Position numbers and translations under genes: made by a program. From assembly GCF_001678475.1 (NCBI RefSeq), contig NZ_JTJR01000001.1, positions 1 through 64,000 on the forward strand: a stretch of 64,000 bases of DNA. Reading direction: 5' to 3'. This document shows, one piece after another, positions 56,995 to 64,000 of the stretch. The notes under the pieces are model-generated. The model was not told the DNA's origin. It did not search any database and was given only the letters and a program-made list of their open reading frames with translations. Within the stretch, counting starts at the first letter, position 1. Each line of letters starts with the position of its first letter. This DNA comes from Gallibacterium genomosp. 3 (GTDB lineage: Bacteria; Pseudomonadota; Gammaproteobacteria; Enterobacterales; Pasteurellaceae).

Positions 56995-58977
56995 ATGTTA
57001 GGAAAATTGTCATTAGACGCTATACCGTTTCATGAACCTATTGTGATGGTAACGGTTAGCGGTATTATTTTGGGCGGTATTGCTGTCATTATCGCTTTAA
57101 CTTATTTCAAATTGTGGGGGCCGTTATGGCGTGACTGGATTACCACAGTTGACCACAAACGTATCGGTATTATGTACATCTTTTTAGCCATTGTTATGTT
57201 AATACGTGGCTTTGCGGATGCAATCATGATGCGTAGCCAACAATTTTTGGCATCAGGTGGACATGAAGGTTTTTTACCTCCAGAACACTATGATCAAATT
57301 TTTACGGCTCACGGCGTTATTATGATTTTCTTTGTTGCGATGCCGTTTGTGATTGGTTTAATGAATATTGTTATTCCACTCCAAATTGGGGCTCGTGACG
57401 TTGCTTATCCATTTTTAAATAACTTAGGTTTCTGGTTTACTGCAGTCAGTGTGGTATTGATTAACCTATCTTTAGGGGTTGGTGAATTTGCTAAAACTGG
57501 TTGGTTGGCTTATCCGCCATTATCGGAGTTGCAATACAGTCCTGATGTTGGGGTCGATTATTGGATTTGGACGCTGCAGATATCGGGGATAGGGACGACG
57601 CTGAGTGCGATTAACTTTATTGCGACCATTTTAAAAATGCGTGCCCCAGGAATGAGCTTAATGAAAATGCCAATTTTTACTTGGGCTTCTTTCTGTTCTA
57701 ACATATTGATCTTAACTTCGTTCCCGATTTTAACTGCAAGTATTGCGTTACTTACATTAGATCGCTATTTAGGGATGCATTTCTTCACCAATGATTTAGG
57801 TGGTAACATGATGATGTATATCAACCTAATCTGGGCATGGGGACACCCTGAAGTATATATCCTTGTATTACCTATGTTTGGGGTATATGCGGAAGTTACT
57901 GCAACTTTCTCCCGTAAGAAAATGTTTGGTTACACCTCTATGGTGTGGGCAACCGTATGTATTACTATTCTGTCTTTCATCGTTTGGTTGCACCACTTCT
58001 TTACTATGGGATCGGGCGCAAACGTTAATGCCTTCTTTGGTATTGCCACTATGATTATTTCCATTCCAACTGGGGTGAAAATTTTCAACTGGTTATTCAC
58101 TATGTATCGAGGCCGTATCAAACTTAGCGTACCTATGTTATGGACGATCGGCTTTATCGTCACCTTTGCGATTGGTGGGATGACAGGTGTATTGTTAGCG
58201 GTACCAGCTGCTGACTTTGTATTACACGGCAGTGTATTCTTAATTGCACACTTCCATAACACAATTATCGGTGGGGTAGTATTTGGTCTATTTGCTGCGA
58301 TGAACTATTGGTTCCCTAAAGCACTTGGATTTACCTTAGACGAAAAATGGGGTAGACGTGCATTCTGGTGCTGGCAAATTGGCTTTATTGTAGCATTCTT
58401 ACCATTATATGCATTAGGCTTTATGGGGATGACTCGTCGTTTGAGCCAACAAATTGATCCAGAGTACCATTTATTACTCGGTGTAGCAGCGCTTGGTGCA
58501 GTGATTATTGCTTGTGGTATTGCATGTCAATTTATCCAACTCGGTGTATCTATCCGCGATCGTAACAAAAACAGAGATACAACAGGTGATCCTTGGGGTG
58601 GACGTACACTTGAATGGGCAACTTCTTCACCACCACCTTTCTATAATTTTGCGGTTACCCCTCGTGTCGAAGATCGTGATGCTTTCTGGGATAACAAAGA
58701 AAAAGGTGTGGCTTATGCTAAACCAGCAACTTATGAGCCTATCCATATGCCAAAAAATACCGCAGCGGGCGTTATCATAGCTGTATTTACTATGGTATTT
58801 GGTTTCGCAATGATCTGGCATATCTGGTGGTTAGCGGTTGTGAGTTTTGTAGGTATGATTGTCACATGGATTGCTAAGAGTTTCGATCAAGATGTGGATT
58901 ACTATGTTCCAGTTGATCAAATTGAAACAATTGAAAACAAACATTTTAAAGAATTATCTCAAGCAGGGCTGCAATAA
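56995..58977 (+). CDS. cyoB: Cytochrome bo3 ubiquinol oxidase subunit I
   Basis: A 660-residue catalytic subunit with about 15 helices holding heme b, heme o3 and Cu[21 protein letters not shown] and [15 protein letters not shown] (heme ligand His) lie in the first part. [20 protein letters not shown] holds the CuB His and the His-Tyr crosslink pair, [11 protein letters not shown] the other two CuB histidines, and HFHNTIIGG the two heme ligands. AAGGA precedes the ATG. The stop overlaps the cyoC start by one base. Confidence 0.97.
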   Translation: MLGKLSLDAIPFHEPIVMVTVSGIILGGIAVIIALTYFKLWGPLWRDWITTVDHKRIGIMYIFLAIVMLIRGFADAIMMRSQQFLASGGHEGFLPPEHYDQIFTAHGVIMIFFVAMPFVIGLMNIVIPLQIGARDVAYPFLNNLGFWFTAVSVVLINLSLGVGEFAKTGWLAYPPLSELQYSPDVGVDYWIWTLQISGIGTTLSAINFIATILKMRAPGMSLMKMPIFTWASFCSNILILTSFPILTASIALLTLDRYLGMHFFTNDLGGNMMMYINLIWAWGHPEVYILVLPMFGVYAEVTATFSRKKMFGYTSMVWATVCITILSFIVWLHHFFTMGSGANVNAFFGIATMIISIPTGVKIFNWLFTMYRGRIKLSVPMLWTIGFIVTFAIGGMTGVLLAVPAADFVLHGSVFLIAHFHNTIIGGVVFGLFAAMNYWFPKALGFTLDEKWGRRAFWCWQIGFIVAFLPLYALGFMGMTRRLSQQIDPEYHLLLGVAALGAVIIACGIACQFIQLGVSIRDRNKNRDTTGDPWGGRTLEWATSSPPPFYNFAVTPRVEDRDAFWDNKEKGVAYAKPATYEPIHMPKNTAAGVIIAVFTMVFGFAMIWHIWWLAVVSFVGMIVTWIAKSFDQDVDYYVPVDQIETIENKHFKELSQAGLQ

Positions 58978-59585
58978 TGTCAACAAATACTGTAATACAT
59001 GAAAGTGTCCATCATGGGCACCACGATACTGGGCCGATTAAAGTTTTCGGGTTTTGGATTTACCTAATGAGTGACTTGATTCTATTTTCTTGTCTGTTTG
59101 CCACCTATATCGTATTGTTACCTGGTACGGCAGGTGCGCCAACTGGCAAAGAGATTTTCGAGTTACCATATGTATTAGTAGAAACCTTCTTATTGTTATT
59201 CAGCTCAATTACTTATGGTTTTGCTGTGTTAGCAATGAATCGTAATAATGCTAAACAAGTTTTATTATGGTTAGTAGTAACTTTCCTATTTGGTGCTGCT
59301 TTCGTTGGTATGGAAATAAATGAGTTCCACCACCTTATCGCACAAGGTATAGGACCTGATCGTAGTGGTTTCCTTTCAGGGTTCTTTACTTTAGTGGGTA
59401 CACACGGTTTACACGTTACTGCTGGTTTGATTTGGATGGTAGTGATGATGGTACAAGTGGCTAAGCGTGGTCTGTCTTCAATTAACCGTACCCGTCTGAT
59501 GTGTTTAAGTTTATTCTGGCACTTCCTTGACATTGTTTGGATTTGTGTCTTTTCCGTTGTTTACTTGATGGGGGTTTTACTATGA
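58977..59585 (+). CDS. cyoC: Cytochrome bo3 ubiquinol oxidase subunit III
   Basis: A 202-residue membrane subunit with about five helices. [20 protein letters not shown] and the conserved [14 protein letters not shown] and [19 protein letters not shown] segments define the heme-copper oxidase subunit III family. TAATG overlap with cyoB and a 4-base ATGA overlap with cyoD show tight translational coupling. Confidence 0.96.
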   Translation: MSTNTVIHESVHHGHHDTGPIKVFGFWIYLMSDLILFSCLFATYIVLLPGTAGAPTGKEIFELPYVLVETFLLLFSSITYGFAVLAMNRNNAKQVLLWLVVTFLFGAAFVGMEINEFHHLIAQGIGPDRSGFLSGFFTLVGTHGLHVTAGLIWMVVMMVQVAKRGLSSINRTRLMCLSLFWHFLDIVWICVFSVVYLMGVLL

Positions 59586-59914
59586 GTCATGGTAACCACG
59601 ATTATGCAACTACTGAACATGGTAGTGTTAAAAGCTATCTGATCGGCTTTGTCTTATCTGTTATTTTGACACTAATTCCATTCCTTATGGTAATGAATGG
59701 TAGTGTATCGAAAACTGCATTATTAGCGATTATTGCTGTTACAGCTGTAATTCAATTAATTGTTCAGCTTGTATGTTTCTTGCATATGGGAACTTCTCAC
59801 GATGAACGTTGGAATCTCATATCATTCATCTTCACTGCCATTGTGATTCTATTGTTGGTGGCACTATCCATCTGGATTATGTGGAGTTTGAATGCAAATA
59901 TGATGGCAGGCTAA
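59582..59914 (+). CDS. cyoD: Cytochrome bo3 ubiquinol oxidase subunit IV
   Basis: A 110-residue small membrane subunit with three helices, needed for assembly. [20 protein letters not shown] and [17 protein letters not shown] are typical of CyoD. The frame is open 15 codons upstream within cyoC, but the ATG at 59582 overlaps the cyoC stop in the usual ATGA manner and gives the family length. Confidence 0.95.
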   Translation: MSHGNHDYATTEHGSVKSYLIGFVLSVILTLIPFLMVMNGSVSKTALLAIIAVTAVIQLIVQLVCFLHMGTSHDERWNLISFIFTAIVILLLVALSIWIMWSLNANMMAG

Positions 59915-59926
59915 ATAGGATTTGCC

Positions 59927-60814
59927 ATGATTAAATCTTACCTACAAGTAACCAAACCAGGAATTATTGTCGGCAATCTTATTTCGGTTGTCGGCGGTTT
60001 TCTGCTGGCGGCTAAAGGGCATATGGATCATATGCTATTTATTTATACGGTTATTGGCGTGTCATTAGTGGTAGCATCAGGTTGTGCATTTAATAATTTG
60101 ATAGACCGTGATATTGACCGCAAAATGGAACGTACAAAAAATCGTGTATTAGTTAAAGGTTTAGTATCAGTAAATGCTACTTTTATGTTAGCCATTGTGT
60201 TAGGGCTTTTAGGATTTGCTATTCTTTATTTTGGGGCTAATCCTTTAGCTATGTGGTTAGCGGTGATGGGGTTTATGGTATATGTATTTATCTATAGCCT
60301 CTATATGAAGCGTCATTCTGTTTATGGTACTCTCATAGGTAGTTTGTCTGGCGCAGCTCCGCCGGTCATTGGTTATTGTGCTGTTAGTAATGAATTTGAT
60401 ACGGGAGCATTGATTCTATTAGCAATTTTTAGTCTCTGGCAGATGCCTCACTCTTATGCTATTGCAATCTTTCGTTTTAAAGATTACCAAGCAGCGAATA
60501 TCCCGGTGTTACCTGTAGTAAAAGGTATTGCTGTTGCTAAACATCATATTCTGCTTTACATTATTGCGTTTATGTTTGCCGCACTTATGCTATCCATAGG
60601 TGGTTATGCTGGCTATAAATATCTTATAGTGGCTACTACGGTAAGTATATGGTGGTTATGTATGGCACTATCTGGGTATAAAGCAGAGAATAATGATTAT
60701 GTTTGGGCAAGAAAATTATTTGTATTTTCTATTATTACTATTTTCACCCTTAATATTATGATGTCTATTGACTTTATGGTTCCAGCACACGAAATGGTTA
60801 GTCTGACTAATTAA
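59927..60814 (+). CDS. cyoE: Protoheme IX farnesyltransferase (heme O synthase)
   Basis: A 295-residue UbiA-family prenyltransferase with about nine helices that makes heme O for subunit I. The first Asp-rich motif is [42 protein letters not shown] follows, and the second Asp-region is [25 protein letters not shown] precedes the ATG. Last gene of the cyo operon; a terminator lies 32 bases downstream. Confidence 0.96.
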   Translation: MIKSYLQVTKPGIIVGNLISVVGGFLLAAKGHMDHMLFIYTVIGVSLVVASGCAFNNLIDRDIDRKMERTKNRVLVKGLVSVNATFMLAIVLGLLGFAILYFGANPLAMWLAVMGFMVYVFIYSLYMKRHSVYGTLIGSLSGAAPPVIGYCAVSNEFDTGALILLAIFSLWQMPHSYAIAIFRFKDYQAANIPVLPVVKGIAVAKHHILLYIIAFMFAALMLSIGGYAGYKYLIVATTVSIWWLCMALSGYKAENNDYVWARKLFVFSIITIFTLNIMMSIDFMVPAHEMVSLTN

Positions 60815-60845
60815 TTATTTGTCAATTTACTAAGAATAATCATCT

Positions 60846-60872
60846 AAAATCTGTCCTCTGGGCAGATTTTTT
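60846..60872 (+). terminator. Intrinsic terminator of the cyo operon
   Basis: AAAATCTGTCC and GGCAGATTTT form a stem with one bulged T and a TCTG loop, followed by TT. Confidence 0.8.
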
Positions 60873-60899
60873 ATATTTGTTTAATTTTATTGAGCGTCC

Positions 60900-62297
60900 A
60901 TGAAAAGAACAGTAATTAATAATGATAACCGCATGACAGCTGAAGAGCGTAAAGCTACGTGGGGACTTGGTACAATTTTTTCCTTACGTATGTTTGGTAT
61001 GTTTATGGTACTGCCAGTGCTTACTACCTATGGTATGCATTTGCAAGGTGCGAATGAAACACTTATCGGTATTGCTATTGGGATCTATGGGTTTATGCAA
61101 GCTATTTTTCAAATCCCATTTGGTTTGTGGTCAGATAAGATAGAACGCAAAACTTTGATTATTCTAGGGTTATTGATTTTTGTAGTTGGGAGTGTAGTAG
61201 CTGCTTTATCCACTTCAATTTGGGGTGTGATTATTGGACGTGTGCTGCAAGGGAGTGGTGCTATTTCTGCGGCAGTTATGGCACTATTATCCGATTTAAC
61301 GCGTGAACAAACACGTACTAAAGCGATGGCTTTTATTGGAGTATCTTTTGGGATTACTTTTGCTATTGCTATGGTAACAGCTCCTATTATTACTCATCAG
61401 ATTGGATTACAAGGCTTATTCTGGTTTATCGCTATATTGGCGGCTAGCGGAATTTTCTTAACTATAACGATTATTCCAAAAAGCCAATATCATATACGTA
61501 ATAGTGAATCTGCTGTGGTTAAAGGCTGTTTAAAAGAAGTATTACGTCAACCACAGATAATTAAGCTCAATTTTGGCATTTTCTGTATGCACTGTTTATT
61601 GATGACGACTTTTATTGCGTTGCCTCTCTGTTTTGAACGTGCTGGTTTCCCTGCACATCGTCATTGGCAGATCTATCTTGTTACTATGTTGATTGCCTTT
61701 GTAAGTGTAGTGCCTGGCATTATTATTGCTGAAGTCAAACGAAAAATGCGGGTTGTTTTCTTATGTTGTATTGTGATTCTGATTGCAGCTGAAACGACTT
61801 TGTGGCAAGCAGATAATCAGCTATGGATCCTTATTCTAGGAACATTACTATTCTTTATTGCCTTTAATCTTATGGAAGCATTGCTGCCATCCCTTATTAG
61901 TAAAGAAGCACCAGCAGGGAGTAAGGGGACAGCAATGGGAGTCTATTCAACTTTCCAATTTTTTGGGGCGGCAGCTGGAGGCAGTTTAGGCGGCTGGATT
62001 GTAGGGAATGAGGGTACAACAGCATTATTCTTATTGGCGACTGTATTAGCTTGTTTATGGCTTTTACTTGCTTTTACTATGAAAGAACCACCGTATTTGG
62101 CTAATCTTCGTATTCAACTTCCCGAATATAATTATAATCTCGCTTGGCAAGACTTTTTCTTGCAACAAGCTGGCGTTCATGAAGCGATCATTATTGCAGA
62201 AGAGCAATGTGCTTATATTAAAATTGATAGTACAGTAACTAATCGCCAAGTTTTAGAAGCTGCACTAGCACAGAGGAAAAATGAGCGTGCATTTTAA
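60900..62297 (+). CDS. yajR: Major facilitator superfamily transporter YajR
   Basis: A 465-residue transporter with 12 membrane helices and a C-terminal YAM domain. The first part (ERKATWGLGTIFSLRMFGMF, QIPFGLWSDKIERK with motif A, LLSDLTREQTRTKAMAFIG) matches E. coli YajR almost residue by residue. The last ~70 residues form the soluble ferredoxin-like YAM domain. Its substrate is unknown. An alternative ATG at 60933 would also fit the family; neither has a strong ribosome binding site. It lies after cyoE as in E. coli. Confidence 0.93.
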   Translation: MKRTVINNDNRMTAEERKATWGLGTIFSLRMFGMFMVLPVLTTYGMHLQGANETLIGIAIGIYGFMQAIFQIPFGLWSDKIERKTLIILGLLIFVVGSVVAALSTSIWGVIIGRVLQGSGAISAAVMALLSDLTREQTRTKAMAFIGVSFGITFAIAMVTAPIITHQIGLQGLFWFIAILAASGIFLTITIIPKSQYHIRNSESAVVKGCLKEVLRQPQIIKLNFGIFCMHCLLMTTFIALPLCFERAGFPAHRHWQIYLVTMLIAFVSVVPGIIIAEVKRKMRVVFLCCIVILIAAETTLWQADNQLWILILGTLLFFIAFNLMEALLPSLISKEAPAGSKGTAMGVYSTFQFFGAAAGGSLGGWIVGNEGTTALFLLATVLACLWLLLAFTMKEPPYLANLRIQLPEYNYNLAWQDFFLQQAGVHEAIIIAEEQCAYIKIDSTVTNRQVLEAALAQRKNERAF

Positions 62298-62588
62298 TTT
62301 GAGTATTTGTCGTATTTGAAATTATAGGTAAAAATTTAGTGATATCTTAGGTATATAAGATTAAGTAACTGTATCTCTTGTATGTCAGCAGTCTTTTGTT
62401 ACTTACATAAAGTAATTAATACACTAAATATGTAAGAGGATTCAAACTATTAACTTATTTTAAAAGTATAATTAAGAAGAAAAAGGGTATTTAATTAGGG
62501 ATAAATGTATTCAATACAAAATTAAAAGTACAGATTTTATACAATATACACATGATAAATATCTGTACCTTATATTAACTGAGATTAA
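62298..62588. other. AT-rich intergenic region after yajR
   Basis: About 290 bases of very AT-rich sequence between convergent genes. I see no ORF, no tRNA and no strong terminator hairpin in it. Confidence 0.5.
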
Positions 62589-62879
62589 TTAGTCATCTTT
62601 ACCTTTCAAATTATTTAAAGCAACTAATCCTTTATCACAACTTTTAATTTGATGTTCAACACTCATCTGTAAAATCTTTTGTTTACTTTCTGAAAGTTTA
62701 TTTTTTATGTTAGCAAGTTGAGGATGGGTACCTGGTTGTTTTTCTGCTTCTGCAATTAGGTCATCAGTTTGTTGGAAAAGTTGCTGGCATTGGGTTGGTA
62801 AATTATTTGGAGTTGCTGCTAAAACGCTAGATGAAAGCACTAAAGATAGTGTGGCAGCGAAAAAAGAAAGTTTAAGCAT
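62589..62879 (-). CDS. Small periplasmic protein, DUF5339-like
   Basis: A 96-residue exported protein. The signal peptide (LKLSFFAATLSLVLSSSVLA) is followed by a mostly helical, lysine- and glutamine-rich domain with two cysteines (TQCQQLFQQ and IKSCDKGL) that may form a disulfide. The pattern fits the DUF5339 family common in Pasteurellaceae, function unknown. AGGATC precedes the ATG. It is divergent from cydA over a 476-base region. Confidence 0.78.
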   Translation of the reverse strand: MLKLSFFAATLSLVLSSSVLAATPNNLPTQCQQLFQQTDDLIAEAEKQPGTHPQLANIKNKLSESKQKILQMSVEHQIKSCDKGLVALNNLKGKDD

Positions 62880-63355
62880 AAAGATCCTAAAATAGATGAA
62901 TAAATGATTGTCGAAAAAATGTGCTAGAAAAATAGCAAAAAAATGTTTTTTTGTCTAGCTGATTGAATGATTTTTGTATGAAAAAATGACGCTAATTAAA
63001 GAAATAATTTGAGTAATATTTTTTAATAAAATGTTAATAAAATATAAAAATTGATTTATATCAAAAATAATATATATCTTTAAATTTATTTTTTTGATTT
63101 TAATAGCTATTTTGTGATCAATTTAAAACTTTTAAGGTTTCCTATACCCCATATTTAGGAGTAGAATAAAAGATGTATTAAACGGTTAGAGTTATCCTTT
63201 ATTTCTTGTAAAGAAATAAATCATATCTTTGCCTGAGTTTGATATGGAAAAAGCTCATTCATTAATTTTGGTAATTAATTGATAGCTATGTGGGGTGATT
63301 ACAAAATTTGTAATCTAAATTTGGAAAGTTGTATTTAGGTACAAGAGGTTATGAG
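62880..63355. other. Long AT-rich regulatory region between the DUF5339-like gene and cydA
   Basis: About 476 bases with no ORF or RNA gene that I recognise. It contains an FNR-type site at 63051-63064, an ArcA-like TGTTAATAAAAT stretch at 63032-63043 and runs of T and A. The length fits a cydA promoter controlled by oxygen regulators. Confidence 0.6.
63051..63064 (+). promoter_or_regulatory. FNR-type binding site upstream of cydA
   Basis: TTGATTTATATCAA is a perfect match to TTGAT-N4-ATCAA. It lies about 290 bases before the cydA ATG and 172 bases upstream of the divergent small periplasmic gene, so it could serve either. FNR control of cyd genes is established in related bacteria. Confidence 0.75.
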
Positions 63356-64000
63356 ATGCTAGACGTCGTTGAACTCTCGAGATTGCAGTTTGCATTAACT
63401 GCACTATACCACTTTATATTCGTACCACTTACATTAGGTCTTTCATTTATTTTAGTAATAATGGAGACCATTTATGTAACGACTGGTAAAGAGGTATATA
63501 AAGATATGACTAAGTTCTGGGGTAAGTTATTTGGTATTAACTTTGCCCTAGGGGTAACAACTGGGATTACAATGGAATTCCAATTTGGTACTAACTGGTC
63601 TTATTATTCACACTATGTAGGTGATATCTTCGGTGCACCATTAGCTATCGAAGCATTACTTGCTTTCTTCTTAGAATCTACATTCGTTGGTTTATTCTTC
63701 TTTGGTTGGGATAGATTAACTAAAGCAAAACACTTATTAGCAACTTATTGTGTGGCGTTTGGTTCTAATCTTTCCGCTATGTGGATCCTTGTTGCTAACG
63801 GCTGGATGCAAGCACCACACGGTGCAGAGTTCAATTTTGAAACTATGCGCATGGAAATGACCAGTTTCTTAGATCTCTGGTTAAATCCAATTGCTCAAAC
63901 TAAATTTGTGCACACACTCTCTGCTGGTTATGTGGCAGGTGCAATGTTTGTATTAGCAGTAAGTTCATACTATATCCTTAAAGGACGTGATTTAGGATTT
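63356..64000 (+). CDS. cydA: Cytochrome bd ubiquinol oxidase subunit I, 3' end missing
   Basis: The first 215 codons of cydA, cut by the right edge of the window. The protein is the heme-bearing subunit of the high-affinity bd oxidase. Visible blocks: [21 protein letters not shown] with the heme b595 ligand His19, [20 protein letters not shown], and [18 protein letters not shown] is 7 bases before the ATG. No frameshift is seen in the part present. cydB presumably follows. Confidence 0.96.
   Translation, partial: MLDVVELSRLQFALTALYHFIFVPLTLGLSFILVIMETIYVTTGKEVYKDMTKFWGKLFGINFALGVTTGITMEFQFGTNWSYYSHYVGDIFGAPLAIEALLAFFLESTFVGLFFFGWDRLTKAKHLLATYCVAFGSNLSAMWILVANGWMQAPHGAEFNFETMRMEMTSFLDLWLNPIAQTKFVHTLSAGYVAGAMFVLAVSSYYILKGRDLGF

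Noticed and set aside
1-64000. CRISPR arrays, prophage, insertion sequences or tRNA genes
   Set aside because: I looked through intergenic regions for repeated spacers, transposase or integrase reading frames and tRNA cloverleaf ends and found none.

Overview
The window looks like chromosome of a low-GC gammaproteobacterium of the Pasteurellaceae or a close relative. Three things point there. Proteins such as TehB (with its N-terminal DUF1971-type domain), ParC and RlmE read very close to Haemophilus-type orthologues. The gene order fur-fldA-ybfE-ybfF-seqA-menE-mscK-aroC-mepA-yfcA-lpxM is the one I recall from Haemophilus influenzae. A small DUF5339-type periplasmic protein is also present. 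The genus cannot be fixed from sequence alone. Pasteurellaceae DNA-uptake core motifs look scarce by eye, and a complete cyoABCDE operon is present.

Layout. Bases 1-223 hold the 3' end of an rRNA operon (5S rRNA and terminator). From 548 to 8.4 kb there are a helix-turn-helix/2TM protein, metK under tandem Met boxes, yhbY, rlmE-ftsH, a divergent XRE regulator/membrane protein pair, ydfG and mtgA-trpR. From 8.4 to 18 kb come slt, tehB, a PurR-box-controlled purine permease, an organophosphate antiporter, a complete cytolethal distending toxin operon (cdtABC) and ffh. From 18 to 24 kb are membrane proteins, a sirtuin, a HAD phosphatase and cpdB. From 24 to 36 kb is the fur-to-lpxM block, headed by non-zinc paralogues of L31 and L36 behind a Fur-type box. 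From 36 to 45 kb is replication, recombination and translation (apt, dnaX, ybaB, recR, holC, valS), interrupted between holC and valS by a very AT-rich unrecognised gene. From 45 to 55.6 kb are pgeF-rluD, bamD, an OppA-like lipoprotein with ychE, a Rid protein, a YwiC-like protein, parE-parC and rpsO. From 55.6 to 64 kb is respiration: cyoABCDE, yajR, a small periplasmic protein and the start of cydA, cut by the window edge.

Most genes are core housekeeping in compact operons separated by clear bidirectional hairpin terminators. Accessory content is limited to the cdt operon, the holC-valS insertion and the two small regulator/membrane modules. The most interesting items are: (i) the holC-valS gene, which encodes two gapless ~60-residue repeats of cold-shock/OB-like character followed by a FokI-like PD-(D/E)XK pattern; (ii) a perfect 18-bp inverted repeat that would bury the cdtA Shine-Dalgarno sequence in a hairpin; (iii) a 10-A slippery run in dnaX followed at once by a stop in the -1 frame, the expected way to make a short gamma-type subunit; and (iv) a 15-codon ORF just after the predicted cyo promoter.
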